A program made the position numbers and the translations under genes. 64,000 nucleotides of DNA from Ramlibacter pallidus (lineage in GTDB: Bacteria; Pseudomonadota; Gammaproteobacteria; Burkholderiales; Burkholderiaceae_C). The stretch lies in assembly GCF_015070875.1 (NCBI RefSeq), contig NZ_JADDIV010000005.1, positions 372,001-436,000 of the forward strand, read 5' to 3'. Below the pieces are notes generated by a model, which searched no databases, was not told the DNA's origin, and saw only the letters and a list, made by a program, of their open reading frames with translations. Position 1 is the stretch's first letter. Each line of letters opens with the position of its first letter. This document shows, one piece after another, positions 44,037 through 54,089 of the stretch.

Positions 44037-45155
44037 TCAGGCCTTCTTGCCGCCCTTCGCGAAGTAGCGGTTGTAGGCCATCTTGAAGTCGACGGTGTAA
44101 TCGTTCTGCCACTGGCCCGCGCGCTCGGCGAAGGCGCGCTGCGAATCCAGCACGCGCTTGAAGAACGCGTTCTCGCCGGCCTTGGCCGCCGTCACCTTGT
44201 CCCAGGCATCCAGCTGTGCCTTCAGGATGGAATCGGGCGTCTTGTAGAAGTTGACCTTGTCCTTGGTCTTCAGCTCGATGTAGTCCTTGGAGTTGCGGTC
44301 GATCGCCTTCCAGCTCATGTCGGCGCTGGAGGCCTGCACGGCGTAGTCGATGATGGACTTCAGTTCCTGCGGCAGCGCGTTGTACTTCGGCTTGTTGAAC
44401 AGGATCTCGAACTGCTCGCCCGACTGGTGGAACGACTGCAGCATGCAGTTCTTCGCGACGTCCGGGAAGCCCAGCACGCGGTCGGAGGACGCATTGTTGA
44501 ATTCGGCCGCGTCGATCAGGCCGCGGTCCAGCGCCGGCACGATCTCGCCGCCCGGCAGCGGGTTCACCGCCACGCCCAGTTCCTTGAACACGTCGACCGC
44601 CAGGCCCACGGTGCGGAACTTCAGCCCCTTCAGCTGCGCGGCGTTGGAGACCGGCTTCTTGAACCAGCCGAGCGGCTGCGTGGGCATCGGGCCGTACAGG
44701 TAGGAGACCACGTCCATGTTGATGGACTTGTAGATCTCGTCCAGCAGCGCCTTGCCGCCGCCGTAGTAGTGCCAGGACAGGACCATGTTGGGGTCCATGC
44801 CGAAGGCCGGGCCCGAGCCCCACAGGGCCAGCGCCGAGTTCTTGCCGTAGTGGTAGGCGACGACGCCGTGGCCGCCGTCGAGCGTGCCCTTGTTGACCGC
44901 TTCCAGCAGCTGGAAGGCCGGGACCACGGCGCCGGAGGGCAGCACCTCGATCTTCAGGCGGTTGCCCGCCATGTCGTTGACCTTCTTGGCGAAGTCGAGC
45001 GCGTACTCGTGGAAGATGTCCTTCGCCGGCCAGGTGCTCTGGAAGCGGAAAGAGGTGGTCTGGGCGACGGCGACCATCGGCGCCGACATGGCACCGGCGG
45101 CAACGGCGGCACCCTTGAGCAGGCTGCGGCGGCGGGGGGTCTTGGCTTCGGACAT
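44037..45155 (-). CDS. TRAP transporter substrate-binding protein (TakP-like)
   Basis: 372 residues. The twin-arginine signal peptide RRRSLLKGAAVAAGAMSAPMVAVAQ predicts export in folded form. The mature TRAP fold shows FRFQSTWPAKDIFHEYALDF, the Asn/His-rich GGHGVVAYHYGKN, the GLKFRTVGLAVDVFKELGV arm with the Arg that binds the carboxylate, and FNNASSDRVLGFPD. Its wording resembles TakP/mannitol-type TRAP receptors for 2-oxo or hydroxy acids. First gene of the operon, with a terminator after it. The ligand is likely a small organic acid. Confidence 0.93.
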   Translation of the reverse strand: MSEAKTPRRRSLLKGAAVAAGAMSAPMVAVAQTTSFRFQSTWPAKDIFHEYALDFAKKVNDMAGNRLKIEVLPSGAVVPAFQLLEAVNKGTLDGGHGVVAYHYGKNSALALWGSGPAFGMDPNMVLSWHYYGGGKALLDEIYKSINMDVVSYLYGPMPTQPLGWFKKPVSNAAQLKGLKFRTVGLAVDVFKELGVAVNPLPGGEIVPALDRGLIDAAEFNNASSDRVLGFPDVAKNCMLQSFHQSGEQFEILFNKPKYNALPQELKSIIDYAVQASSADMSWKAIDRNSKDYIELKTKDKVNFYKTPDSILKAQLDAWDKVTAAKAGENAFFKRVLDSQRAFAERAGQWQNDYTVDFKMAYNRYFAKGGKKA

Positions 45156-45324
45156 CGAGGGGTCTCCTGTGGCGTGAAATTGTTAGCAAGCTATCCTCGG
45201 CGGCGCCCCCCCAAGCAGTGATAGGGTTTACACGGAGCGATCGCGCATGGACCTGACGGATCGCTGTCGGCCGGCGGCGTCGAGGCGTTGGAGGCCCTGC
45301 CGCGCGCACTGGCAAAATCGCCCC

Positions 45325-45756
45325 ATGAACGCGCCCACGCCCCTGCCCGACCAGCCCCGGCCCGCCGAAGGCTATGCCGGCGACGTCAGTCCCGAACTCG
45401 CCTGCCGCTGGTGGCAGGCGGGCGAGGCGGTGCTGGTGGACGTGCGCACGGACGCCGAGCGCGAGTGGGTCGGGTTCGTGCCCGGCGCGGTGCCGCTCGC
45501 CTGGAAGCAGTGGCCCGGCATGCAGGCCAATGCGGGCTTCGACGAAGGACTGCGCGCAGCGGTGCCGCCCGGCCGGAAGGTCGTGCTGCTGTGCCGCAGC
45601 GGCGTGCGCTCGATCGCGGCCGCGAAGCGCGCGGCCGAACTCGGTTTCGAGGCCTACAACATCCTCGAAGGCTTCGAGGGCGACGCGGATGCGGAAGGCC
45701 ACCGCAACCGCAAGGCCGGCTGGCGCTTCCGCGGCCTTCCGTGGCGCCAGGGATGA
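45325..45756 (+). CDS. Rhodanese-like protein
   Basis: 143 residues, a single rhodanese domain. Family features: [30 protein letters not shown] and the active-site loop [18 protein letters not shown] with catalytic Cys, followed by [14 protein letters not shown]. It probably moves sulfane sulphur in the cytoplasm. The ATG 78 nt upstream is rejected because it lacks a Shine-Dalgarno and gives non-conserved sequence. Next comes a hairpin-rich gap before argJ. Confidence 0.9.
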   Translation: MNAPTPLPDQPRPAEGYAGDVSPELACRWWQAGEAVLVDVRTDAEREWVGFVPGAVPLAWKQWPGMQANAGFDEGLRAAVPPGRKVVLLCRSGVRSIAAAKRAAELGFEAYNILEGFEGDADAEGHRNRKAGWRFRGLPWRQG

Positions 45757-45784
45757 CCCACCCCCGAAGCGGCTCGCGCCGCGT

Positions 45785-45836
45785 CCCCCTCAAGGGGGCG
45801 CCACCAGCGGCCCGGCAAAGCCGGTTCCGCGGTGGC
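45785..45836. repeat. Nested hairpin element between rhodanese gene and argJ
   Basis: CCCCC TCAA GGGGG (45785-45798), then a larger structure GCCACC (45800-45805) ... GGTGGC (45831-45836) enclosing CGG/CCG and CCGGC AAA GCCGG (45812-45824). It looks like a REP-type intergenic element; I recall similar sequences scattered in Comamonadaceae genomes. No T-run follows, so it is not a plain terminator. Confidence 0.55.
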
Positions 45837-45877
45837 ACTGGAAAGAGATCCCGCGAACTTCAACGAGAGAGCAGACC

Positions 45878-47104
45878 ATGGCAGTCAACCTGAACGCGCC
45901 GCGCGCGGAATCGCTGCACGCCGTCGCCGGCGTGCGCATCGGCGTGGCGGAAGCCGGCATCCGCAAGGCCAACCGCAAGGACCTCACCGTCTTCCTGCTT
46001 GACGAAGGCGCGGCGGTGGCCGGCGTCTTCACGCAGAACCGCTTCTGCGCGGCGCCGGTGCAGGTCTGCCGCGAGCACCTCGCGCACGGTGGTGTCCGCG
46101 CGCTGGTGATCAACACCGGCAACGCCAACGCGGGCACCGGCGAGGACGGCCTGGTGCGCGCGCGCACCACCTGCATCGCGGCCGCGCGCCTGCTGGACGT
46201 GGCGCCGGAACAGGTGCTGCCGTTCTCCACCGGCGTGATCATGGAGCCGCTGCCGGTCGACCGCATCGAGAAGGGCCTGCCCGCGGCGCTGGCCGACGCG
46301 CAACCCGCGCACTGGCTGCGCGCGGCCGAGGGCATCATGACCACCGACACGCTGCCCAAGGCCTTCAGCCGGCAGGTGCAGGTGGACGGCGTCACCGTCA
46401 CCGTGACCGGCATCAGCAAGGGCGCCGGCATGATCCGCCCGAACATGGCGACGATGCTGGGCTTCGTGGCCACCGACGCGAAGATCGCGCCGGGGCTGCT
46501 GCCGGCGCTCGCCCTCGAGCTGGCGGAAGGCTCGTTCAACCGCGTCACCGTCGACGGCGACACCTCCACCAACGACTCCTTCGTCGTGATCGCCACGAAC
46601 AAGGCGCGGCACGCGGAGATCGCCTCCTTCGACACGCCGGCGGGCCGTGCGGTGAAGGACGCGATGCAGGAGGTGGCACGCCTGCTGGCGCAGGCCATCG
46701 TGCGCGACGGCGAAGGCGCCACCAAGTTCATCACGGTGCGTGTCGAGGGCGGGCAGACCGGCGCGGAGTGCCGCCAGGTGGCTTACGCGATCGCGCATTC
46801 GCCCCTCGTGAAGACCGCGTTCTTCGCGAGCGACCCGAACCTCGGGCGCATCTTGGCCGCCGTGGGCTACGCCGGCATCGCCGACCTGGACCAGACGAAG
46901 ATCGACCTCTACCTCGACGACGTGCACGTGGCCAGGCAGGGCGGCCGCAACCCGGCCTACCGCGAGGAAGACGGCCAGCGCGTGATGAAGCAGGCGGAGA
47001 TCACGGTGCGCGTGGTCCTCGGCCGCGGCGATGCCGCCGACCAGGTGTGGACCTGCGATTTCAGCCACGAGTACGTGACGATCAACGCCGACTACCGTTC
47101 ATGA
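45878..47104 (+). CDS. argJ: Bifunctional ornithine acetyltransferase / N-acetylglutamate synthase
   Basis: 408 residues, standard for ArgJ, which moves the acetyl group from N-acetylornithine to glutamate (and in bifunctional forms makes N-acetylglutamate). The self-cleavage site is intact: [16 protein letters not shown], with nucleophilic Thr in the ATM step dividing the alpha and beta chains. The [25 protein letters not shown] and [12 protein letters not shown] blocks are present. Start at MAVNLNAPR after GAGAGCAGACC. Overlaps the DUF815 gene by ATGA. Confidence 0.97.
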   Translation: MAVNLNAPRAESLHAVAGVRIGVAEAGIRKANRKDLTVFLLDEGAAVAGVFTQNRFCAAPVQVCREHLAHGGVRALVINTGNANAGTGEDGLVRARTTCIAAARLLDVAPEQVLPFSTGVIMEPLPVDRIEKGLPAALADAQPAHWLRAAEGIMTTDTLPKAFSRQVQVDGVTVTVTGISKGAGMIRPNMATMLGFVATDAKIAPGLLPALALELAEGSFNRVTVDGDTSTNDSFVVIATNKARHAEIASFDTPAGRAVKDAMQEVARLLAQAIVRDGEGATKFITVRVEGGQTGAECRQVAYAIAHSPLVKTAFFASDPNLGRILAAVGYAGIADLDQTKIDLYLDDVHVARQGGRNPAYREEDGQRVMKQAEITVRVVLGRGDAADQVWTCDFSHEYVTINADYRS

Positions 47105-47976
47105 GCGAAAAGAACTTCGACGCGCTGATCGCGCGCGCGCTGCAGCTGGTGGCGCGCATCGAGGCCATCCTGCCGCAGCCCCTGGGCGCGCCCGACTGGA
47201 ACGGCGCCATCGCCTGGCGCTACCGCAAGCGCTCCAGCGGCCATGGCGCCCTGGAGCCGGTGAAGCACGTCGGCGCGATCACACTGGACGACCTGAAGGA
47301 GATCGACCCGCAGAAGGAGAAGATCCAGCGCAACACGCTGCAGTTCGTGCAGGGCCATCCGGCCAACAACGTGCTGCTGACGGGCGCGCGCGGCACCGGC
47401 AAGTCCTCGCTGATCAAGGCCTGCCTCAACGCGTACGCGAAGGACGGACTGCGCCTGATCGAGGTGGACAAGGCCGACCTCGTCGACCTGCCGGACATCA
47501 TCGACGTCGTGGCGAACCGGCCCGAGAAGTTCATGGTGTTCTGCGACGACCTGAGCTTCGAGGAAGGCGAGCCCGGCTACAAGGCGCTCAAGTCGATCCT
47601 GGACGGCTCGGTCGCGGCATCGACGCCGAACGTGCTGATCTATGCGACCAGCAACCGGCGCCACCTGCTGCCCGAGTACATGAAGGAGAACCTCACCTAC
47701 ACCCACACCGAGGACGGCGAGGTCCATCCCGGCGAGGTGGTCGAGGAGAAGATCTCGCTGTCCGAGCGCTTCGGCCTCTGGGTGAGCTTCTATCCCTTCA
47801 GCCAGGACGAGTACCTGCACATCTGCGCGACCTGGCTGGCGCACTTCGGCGTGGCGCCGGCGGCCATCGAGGCCGCGCGGCCTGAGGCGCTGGTGTGGGC
47901 GCTGGAGCGCGGCTCGCGCAGCGGCCGCGTCGCCTACCAGTTCGCGCGCGACCACGCGGGACGGCAGCGCGGGTGA
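47101..47976 (+). CDS. DUF815 AAA-type ATPase
   Basis: 291 residues. DUF815 family P-loop ATPase: Walker [13 protein letters not shown], Walker [16 protein letters not shown], sensor region [17 protein letters not shown]. Function unknown, but it is commonly placed between argJ and mutT in Burkholderiales, as here. ATGA overlap with argJ and GTGA overlap with mutT indicate an operon. The closing [25 protein letters not shown] is diagnostic for the family. Confidence 0.92.
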   Translation: MSEKNFDALIARALQLVARIEAILPQPLGAPDWNGAIAWRYRKRSSGHGALEPVKHVGAITLDDLKEIDPQKEKIQRNTLQFVQGHPANNVLLTGARGTGKSSLIKACLNAYAKDGLRLIEVDKADLVDLPDIIDVVANRPEKFMVFCDDLSFEEGEPGYKALKSILDGSVAASTPNVLIYATSNRRHLLPEYMKENLTYTHTEDGEVHPGEVVEEKISLSERFGLWVSFYPFSQDEYLHICATWLAHFGVAPAAIEAARPEALVWALERGSRSGRVAYQFARDHAGRQRG

Positions 47977-48440
47977 ACCGCGTCCTGGTCGCCGACGGTG
48001 AACGGCCGCGCGAGGGCGGTCCGGACCGCAAGGAAGTGGAAGTCGCCGTCGGCGTGTTGATCCGCGGGGACGGTGCTTTCCTGCTCACGTCGAGGCCGCC
48101 GGGCAAGGTCTACGAAGGCTATTGGGAGTTCCCGGGCGGCAAGGTCGAGCCGGGCGAGACCGTCGAACAGGCGCTGCGGCGCGAACTGCAGGAAGAGATC
48201 GGCGTGACCATCGGCGCCGTGCAGCCCTGGCGCGTGGAGCGCGTCGACTATCCGCACGCCCTGGTGCGGCTGAACTTCTGCAAGGTGTTCGACTGGACGG
48301 GTGAGCTGCACATGCACGAGGGGCAGCAGTTCGCGTGGCAGCAGCTGCCCGTCGCGGTGCAACCGGTGCTCCCGGGCACGGTGCCGGTGCTGCAGTGGTT
48401 CGCGCAGGAGCGTGCGTTCACCGGCGCCACGCACGGCTGA
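47973..48440 (+). CDS. mutT: 8-oxo-dGTP diphosphatase, MutT-type Nudix
   Basis: 155 residues from a GTG that overlaps the ATPase stop. The Nudix box is GGKVEPGETVEQALRRELQE plus EIGV (residues about 55-77), and the substrate strand is VAVGVLIRGDGAFLLTSRPPGKVYEGYWEFP. MutT clears oxidised dGTP. The residue pattern is typical of the MutT branch in Burkholderiales. Converges with yacG. Confidence 0.92.
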   Translation: MNRVLVADGERPREGGPDRKEVEVAVGVLIRGDGAFLLTSRPPGKVYEGYWEFPGGKVEPGETVEQALRRELQEEIGVTIGAVQPWRVERVDYPHALVRLNFCKVFDWTGELHMHEGQQFAWQQLPVAVQPVLPGTVPVLQWFAQERAFTGATHG

Positions 48441-48460
48441 CGGCGCGGGGGCACGGGAGC

Positions 48461-48676
48461 CTAGCGTTCCTTCGGGTCGCCGAAGGGCAGGTCGTCGGGC
48501 GGCGTCTCGTCCGGGACGCGGAAGCTTTCGCTGGCCCAGGCGCCGAAGTCCAGGTTCTTGCAGCGCTCGCTGCAGAACGGGCGGAACGCGTTGGTGGGCG
48601 CATAGACGCTGTCGCCGCCGCAGGCGGGGCAGCGCACGATGCGCGGCTTGGCAGGCTTGTCTGCACGCGTGGCCAT
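48461..48676 (-). CDS. yacG: DNA gyrase inhibitor YacG
   Basis: 71 residues with the zinc motif CPACG...CSERCK (four Cys) and the typical acidic C-terminal tail. YacG binds GyrB and blocks gyrase in vitro. Conserved as the last gene of the pilB-C-D-coaE-zapD-yacG chain. Confidence 0.95.
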   Translation of the reverse strand: MATRADKPAKPRIVRCPACGGDSVYAPTNAFRPFCSERCKNLDFGAWASESFRVPDETPPDDLPFGDPKER

Positions 48677-48686
48677 GGTCCTCGCC

Positions 48687-49439
48687 TCAGGCGCAGAGCG
48701 TCAGTTCGAAAGGGGTGTTGTCGCTGCTCGCCTGGAGCCGGTCGGTGTCCTGCCGCATCAGGCGCACCGACACGATCAGGCGGTTGCCGCTGATCTCGGG
48801 CACCACGCCGAGCTCGGGCGCGATGCGCAGCCGCAGCAGCTGGAAGGTGCGGCCCTGCGGCAGGTTCTGCTGCAGCTGGCCGCCGGTGGCGATCACCTTC
48901 TGGGGGCTGCCGGAGTCGCGCAGCATCTTCAGCAGCAGGTGGATGGATTCGGCGAGCGGCCCCAGGGTGCCGGCCCAGCGCTCCAGGTCCGCGCGCCGGT
49001 GTTCGGCCGGCAGGTGCTGCCAGGCGTAGTAGGCGGGCAGGTCGAACTCGCAGGTGCCGCCCGGGATGCCGGCACGGCTGCGGATGCTCATGAGCCACTC
49101 GTTCTCGGTGAGCGGCTGGCCGGCCTTGCCCGGCGTGCCGTTCACCGCGGCGAAGCAGCTTTCGATGTGCGCGACGACGTCGTCCAGCGCGCGTTCGGAA
49201 ACGCCCGGGTTGCCCCGATAGCCGTTGAGCACCTGCTTCTGGCGGTCCAGGTCCTTGAGCACGTCGGACTTGAGGTCGGCGCGCGCGGCGACGTCCATCA
49301 CTTCGAAGATCGTGGCGAGCGCGTAGTGGTGGTCCAGCGGGTGGCTGCGCGGGATCAGTTCGCCCAGCCGGCGGAACAGGTGTTCCAGCCGCAGGTAGGT
49401 CCGGATGCGTTCGTTGAACGGATATTCGTAGAGGATCAC
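48687..49439 (-). CDS. zapD: Cell division protein ZapD
   Basis: 250 residues from a GTG start ([21 protein letters not shown]). The DUF1342/ZapD alpha-helical N-terminal domain and beta-rich C-terminal half ([33 protein letters not shown]) are complete. ZapD cross-links FtsZ filaments at the division ring. The GTG is favoured because it gives the conserved N-terminus. Confidence 0.94.
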   Translation of the reverse strand: MILYEYPFNERIRTYLRLEHLFRRLGELIPRSHPLDHHYALATIFEVMDVAARADLKSDVLKDLDRQKQVLNGYRGNPGVSERALDDVVAHIESCFAAVNGTPGKAGQPLTENEWLMSIRSRAGIPGGTCEFDLPAYYAWQHLPAEHRRADLERWAGTLGPLAESIHLLLKMLRDSGSPQKVIATGGQLQQNLPQGRTFQLLRLRIAPELGVVPEISGNRLIVSVRLMRQDTDRLQASSDNTPFELTLCA

Positions 49440-49479
49440 GCGCGGGTTAGGGCGTTTGCTGATGGGCGGCGAGGCGCCA

Positions 49480-50082
49480 TCATAGCCCGAAGGATCGCGC
49501 CGCCTGTTCCACTTCGTTGCGGAGCGCTTCCAGCGACAGCCCCTCGTTGCAGACCACGATGTCCGCCGCGGCGAGCCGCAGGCCCCTCGGTGCCTGCGCC
49601 GCGATGATGGCGCGGACCTCGTCCGGGGACAGCCCGCTGCGCGCCGCGACCCGCGCGACCTGCGTTTCCGGCTCGCAGTCGATGACGAGCACGCGATCGA
49701 GCTGCGCGCGCCAGCGGCCGGTCTCAACCAGCAGGGGAATGTCGAACACGATGCAGCGCGCCCCGGCCGCCAGCGCGGCCTCGACCTGGCTCGCGATCTC
49801 CTCGCCCACGAGCGGATGGATGATCTGCTCCAGCTCCCGCCGGGACTCGGGTCTTGCGTAGGCTTGCTCTCGCATGCGCACTCGGTCGAGGGCGCCTTCC
49901 GGCGTGATGAAGTCCGCGCCGAAGCGCTGGGCGATCAGGGGCAGGGCGGCGCCGCCGGGCGCGGTCGTCGCGCGCGAGATGGCATCCGCATCGACCGCTG
50001 CCGCGCCGCGTTCGCGCAGCATGGCGAGCACCGTGCTCTTGCCGCTGCCGATGCCGCCGGTGAGCCCGATGCGCAGGGCCAC
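49480..50082 (-). CDS. coaE: Dephospho-CoA kinase
   Basis: 200 residues. P-loop GLTGGIGSGKST at the N-terminus, DADAISRATTAPG as the CoA-binding lid region, and VFDIPLLVETG. CoaE performs the last step of CoA synthesis with ATP. Starts 4 nt after the pilD stop, so part of the pilus chain operon. Confidence 0.96.
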   Translation of the reverse strand: MALRIGLTGGIGSGKSTVLAMLRERGAAAVDADAISRATTAPGGAALPLIAQRFGADFITPEGALDRVRMREQAYARPESRRELEQIIHPLVGEEIASQVEAALAAGARCIVFDIPLLVETGRWRAQLDRVLVIDCEPETQVARVAARSGLSPDEVRAIIAAQAPRGLRLAAADIVVCNEGLSLEALRNEVEQAARSFGL

Positions 50083-50086
50083 GGCT

Positions 50087-50956
50087 TCAGCGCGCGCCGA
50101 AGGGGAACGCGAAGGGGAGCAGCGCCGGGACGGCGGAGGGGCCGAGCGCCAGGGCCAGCAGCCCGGCGCCGGCGAGATAGGGGCCGAAGGGCATGGGGAT
50201 GTCCTTGTGGGCGAGCTTGCCGATGAAGATCAGCAGGATGCCGATCACGGCGCCGACGATGGAGGACAGCAGCACGATCGCCAGCAGGTACTTCACGCCC
50301 AGCCAGGCACCCAGCGCGGCGAGGAGCTTGAAGTCGCCGTAGCCCATGCCTTCCTTGCCGGTCGCCAGCTTGAAGGCCTGGAAGATGCCCCAGAACACCA
50401 GGTAGCCGAGGGCCGCGCCCCAGACCGCCGAATGCAGCGGCACCGTCCAGCCCACGGCCGATGCGAGCAGGCCGAGCCACAACAGGGTGTAGTTCAGGTC
50501 GTCCGGCAGGATCTGCGTGTCCATGTCGATCAGGAACAGGCAGATCAGCAAGGCCGCGAAGGCGGCCCAGGCCGCGGCCTGCAGCGTGATGCCGAAGCGC
50601 CAGGCGCACAGCGCGAAGAACCCCGCCGTGATCAATTCGACCAGGGGGTAGCGCACGCTGATGGGCGCCTTGCATCGCGAGCACTTGCCGCGCAGCGCCA
50701 GCCAGCTCACGACCGGGATGTTCTCGTACCAGCGGATCTGGTGGCCGCAGTGCGGGCAACGCGAGCGCGGCACCACGAGGTTGAAGGCTTCGCCTTCCTC
50801 CTTCGCCGGCTGGCCGCTGAATTCCGCGCACTCGGCCGCCCACTCCCGTTCGAGCATCTTCGGGAAGCGGTGGATCACCACGTTGAGGAAACTGCCGATC
50901 AGCAGCCCGAGGACGGCCGCGACGAGCGCGGCCTCCAGTCCGCCCGCCAGCCCCAT
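50087..50956 (-). CDS. pilD: Prepilin peptidase / N-methyltransferase
   Basis: 289 residues. A24 membrane aspartic protease with about eight helices. The zinc or Cys pairs CPHCG and CSRCK are in the first cytoplasmic loop; the catalytic Asp are in FLIDMDTQILPDDL and GYGDFKLL. PilD cleaves prepilin leaders and methylates the new N-terminus. It begins at ATGA overlapping pilC. Confidence 0.96.
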   Translation of the reverse strand: MGLAGGLEAALVAAVLGLLIGSFLNVVIHRFPKMLEREWAAECAEFSGQPAKEEGEAFNLVVPRSRCPHCGHQIRWYENIPVVSWLALRGKCSRCKAPISVRYPLVELITAGFFALCAWRFGITLQAAAWAAFAALLICLFLIDMDTQILPDDLNYTLLWLGLLASAVGWTVPLHSAVWGAALGYLVFWGIFQAFKLATGKEGMGYGDFKLLAALGAWLGVKYLLAIVLLSSIVGAVIGILLIFIGKLAHKDIPMPFGPYLAGAGLLALALGPSAVPALLPFAFPFGAR

Positions 50957-52167
50957 CAGACCACGGCGCCGAGCTTGAAGATGGGCAGGTACATCGCGAC
51001 CACGATGCCGCCGATCAGCGTGCCGAGGAACACGATGATCATCGGCTCCATGAGGCTGGACAGGCCCGCCACCATGTCGTCGACCTCGGCCTCGTAGAAG
51101 TCCGCGGCCTTGCCGAGCATGTGGTCGATGGAGCCGGACTCCTCGCCGATCGCGCACATCTGCAGCACCATCGACGGGAACACGTTCGCGTTCATCATGG
51201 CGGCCGTCAGGCTGGTGCCGGTGGAGACTTCCTGCTGGATCTTCTCCGTCGCCAGCGCGTACACCGAGTTGCCCGAGGCGCCGCCCACGGAATCCAGCGC
51301 TTCCACCAGCGGCACGCCGGCGGCGAACATCGTCGCCAGCGTCCGCGTCCAGCGCGCGATCACCGACTTGTAGATCAGGTTGCCGAAGAGCGGCAGCTTC
51401 AGCAGCAGGCGGTCCATGAACTGCTGCACCTTCTCGCTGCGCTTCCAGGCCTGCATGAAGAAGTAGAACCCGCCGCCGATGCCGCCGAAGATCAGCCACC
51501 ACCACTGGACGAAGAACTCGCTCATGGCGATCACGAACAGGGTCGGTGCCGGCAGGTCCGCGCCGAAGGAGGTGAACACTTCCTTGAACGCCGGGATCAC
51601 GAAGATCATGATGACGGTCACCACCACGAAGGCCACCACCATCACCGAGATCGGGTACATCAGCGCCGACTTGATCTTCGACTTGATGGCCTCCGTCTTC
51701 TCCATGTAGGTCGCCAGGCGGTCCAGCAGGCCTTCCAGGATACCGGCCGCCTCACCCGCTTCCACCAGGTTGCAGTACAGGTTGTCGAAGTACAGCGGGT
51801 ACTTGCGGAAGGCGGCGGACAGCGAGGTGCCCGTCTCGACATCCGTGCGGATGTCGTTCAGCAGCTTGGTGACGCTGGGGTTGGCATTGCCGCGGCCCAC
51901 GATGTCGAAGGCCTGCAGCAGCGGCACGCCGGCCTTCATCATGGTGGCCAGCTGGCGCGTGAAGATCGCGATGTCCTTGGGCTTGATGCGCGAGCCGGAG
52001 CGCATGCGGCGCTTCTTGACCTTGGTCGGCGACACGCCCTGGCGGCGCAGCGAGGCCCGCACCTGGTTCTCGCCGCCTGCGCGCGTCTCCCCCCGGACGG
52101 TCTTGCCGTTGCGGTCCCGTCCCTCCCACTCGAAAACGAAGTCCTTCGTTGCTGCTGCGGTGGCCAT
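50956..52167 (-). CDS. pilC: Type IV pilus inner-membrane platform protein PilC
   Basis: 403 residues with two T2SF domains: FTRQLATMMKAGVPLLQAFDIV and WTRTLATMFAAGVPLVEALDSVGG, each followed by long helices, with three transmembrane helices. PilC rotates within the platform during pilus assembly. Lies 18 nt after pilB. Confidence 0.96.
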   Translation of the reverse strand: MATAAATKDFVFEWEGRDRNGKTVRGETRAGGENQVRASLRRQGVSPTKVKKRRMRSGSRIKPKDIAIFTRQLATMMKAGVPLLQAFDIVGRGNANPSVTKLLNDIRTDVETGTSLSAAFRKYPLYFDNLYCNLVEAGEAAGILEGLLDRLATYMEKTEAIKSKIKSALMYPISVMVVAFVVVTVIMIFVIPAFKEVFTSFGADLPAPTLFVIAMSEFFVQWWWLIFGGIGGGFYFFMQAWKRSEKVQQFMDRLLLKLPLFGNLIYKSVIARWTRTLATMFAAGVPLVEALDSVGGASGNSVYALATEKIQQEVSTGTSLTAAMMNANVFPSMVLQMCAIGEESGSIDHMLGKAADFYEAEVDDMVAGLSSLMEPMIIVFLGTLIGGIVVAMYLPIFKLGAVV

Positions 52168-52185
52168 GTTGGCTCCTCTGACTGC

Positions 52186-53922
52186 TTATTCGTTCGTGCA
52201 GGCGAGCACTTCCTCGAGGGAAGTGAGCCCCATCTTGACCTTGTGCAGGCCGGATTCGCGCAGGCTGCGCACGCCTTCGATCTTGGCCTGCTGGGCGATC
52301 TCGAGGGCGCTGCCGTCGGCCAGGATGATGCGCTGCATGTCCTCGCTGATCGGCATGACCTGGTAGATGCCGACCCGTCCCTTGTAGCCGTTGTTGCATG
52401 CGGAGCAGCCCACCGGGTGGTAGGGCGTCCAGCTGCCGTCGACTTCCTCTTCCTTGAAGCCGGCGTCGATGAGCGTTTCGTACGGGATGTCTTGCGGCGC
52501 CTTGCACTGCGGGCAGAGCCGCCGCGCCAGGCGCTGCGCGGTGATCAGGATCACCGACGACGCGATGTTGAACGGCGCGATGCCCATGTTGCGCATCCGC
52601 GTGAGCGTCGTGGGCGCGTCGTTCGTGTGCAGGGTCGACATCACCAGGTGGCCGGTCTGCGCGGCCTTGATCGCGATGTCGGCGGTTTCGAGGTCGCGGA
52701 TTTCGCCGACCATGATGATGTCCGGGTCCTGCCGCAGGAAGGACTTCAGCGCGGCCGCGAAAGTGAGGCCGGCCTTGTCGTTGACGTTCACCTGGTTGAC
52801 GCCGGGCAGGTTGATTTCCGCCGGGTCTTCCGCCGTGGAGATGTTCACGCCCGGCTTGTTCAGCAGGTTCAGGCAGGTGTACAGCGACACCGTCTTGCCG
52901 GAGCCGGTCGGGCCGGTCACCAGGATCATGCCGTAGGGGCGGCCGATCGCCTCCATCAGGCGGGCCTTCTCCTCCGGCTCGTAGCCGAGCGCGTCGATGC
53001 CCAGGCGGGCGCTGCTCGGGTCCAGGATACGGATCACGATCTTCTCGCCGAAGAGCGTGGGCAGCGTGGAGACGCGGAAGTCGATCACGCGGTCGGCGCT
53101 GACCTTCAGCTTCATCCGGCCGTCCTGCGGCACCCGCTTCTCGGAGATGTCCATGCGGGAGATCACCTTGATGCGGGAGGCCAGCTTGTCCTTGATGGCG
53201 ACCGGCGGGGAGGCGATCTCGCGCAGCTCGCCGTCGATGCGGAAGCGCACGCGGTAGGTGTGCTCGTAGGGTTCGAAGTGCAGGTCGGAAGCGCGGGCGC
53301 CGATGGCGTCCAGCAGCATCTTGTGCAGGAACTTGACGACCGGCGCGTCCTCGACGTCGGAGGTCGCGCCCTTGTCGTCCTCCTCGCCGGCCGTGCTGTC
53401 GATCGTCGATTCGTCGAACTCGAAATCGTCGCCGATGATGCTGTCCATGGCCTCGGTGGCCGTGGTGGCGTGCGCCTCCACCACCTTGGACAGCTTGTCG
53501 TATTCGGCGATCACCCAGTCCACGCCCATCTGCGTGGCGAACTTGATCTTCTCGGCGCACTGCTGGTCCGACGGGTCGGCGGTGGCGACGATCAGGCGGT
53601 TGTTGCGCTTGGACAGCACCACCACCCGGTAGGCCTGGCAGATCTTGGTGTCCAGCAGGCCGCGGGGCAGGCGCTGCAGGTCGATCGCGTCCAGGTCCAC
53701 CAGCGGGGCGCCGAAGGCACCCGACATGGTGTGCGCGAGGTCGGCCGCGGACACGGCGCCGGAGCCGGTCAGTTCGGCGATGAAGCTGGTGCGGTTGGCC
53801 TGCGCCTTCTTGTAGATGTCCTCGGCCGCCCGCTGGCCGAGCTTGCCGGCGGACACCAAGGCGCGGCCGAGGCCCGGGAGGGCGACGGCGGAAGCTTCGG
53901 TGAGGGGATCGACTGCGGCCAT
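52186..53922 (-). CDS. pilB: Type IV pilus assembly ATPase PilB
   Basis: 578 residues. N-terminal GSPII_E domain; then DAPVVKFLHKMLLDAIGARASDLHFEPYEH, Walker A VTGPTGSGKTVSLYT, Asp box, Walker B PDIIMVGEIRDLETADIA, His box STLHTNDAPTTL, and the tetracysteine zinc site CPQCK and CSACNN. It powers pilus extension. The start MAAVDPLTEAS is chosen over an ATG 63 nt upstream because that addition lacks family similarity. First gene of the chain; upstream promoter elements are not obvious. No pilT or pilin genes are in the window. Confidence 0.96.
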   Translation of the reverse strand: MAAVDPLTEASAVALPGLGRALVSAGKLGQRAAEDIYKKAQANRTSFIAELTGSGAVSAADLAHTMSGAFGAPLVDLDAIDLQRLPRGLLDTKICQAYRVVVLSKRNNRLIVATADPSDQQCAEKIKFATQMGVDWVIAEYDKLSKVVEAHATTATEAMDSIIGDDFEFDESTIDSTAGEEDDKGATSDVEDAPVVKFLHKMLLDAIGARASDLHFEPYEHTYRVRFRIDGELREIASPPVAIKDKLASRIKVISRMDISEKRVPQDGRMKLKVSADRVIDFRVSTLPTLFGEKIVIRILDPSSARLGIDALGYEPEEKARLMEAIGRPYGMILVTGPTGSGKTVSLYTCLNLLNKPGVNISTAEDPAEINLPGVNQVNVNDKAGLTFAAALKSFLRQDPDIIMVGEIRDLETADIAIKAAQTGHLVMSTLHTNDAPTTLTRMRNMGIAPFNIASSVILITAQRLARRLCPQCKAPQDIPYETLIDAGFKEEEVDGSWTPYHPVGCSACNNGYKGRVGIYQVMPISEDMQRIILADGSALEIAQQAKIEGVRSLRESGLHKVKMGLTSLEEVLACTNE

Positions 53923-54089
53923 GGATCGGTAATTCGGGGACAAGGAAAGCTCTGACCCGGGCTTGCAAGGGTCGGGTCTCATCATCCCGAAAAGCCGAGT
54001 TGATGTAAATGCGCAAAGGGTTTGTGACGTCCTGGCGTTGGTAGGAAGTCACGGCATGGTGCATCCGGCACCATGAAGCAAAGTCTTGT

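Noticed and set aside
45785..45836. Hairpin element as the terminator of the rhodanese gene
   Set aside because: No T-run follows and a nested structure is unlike a simple terminator.
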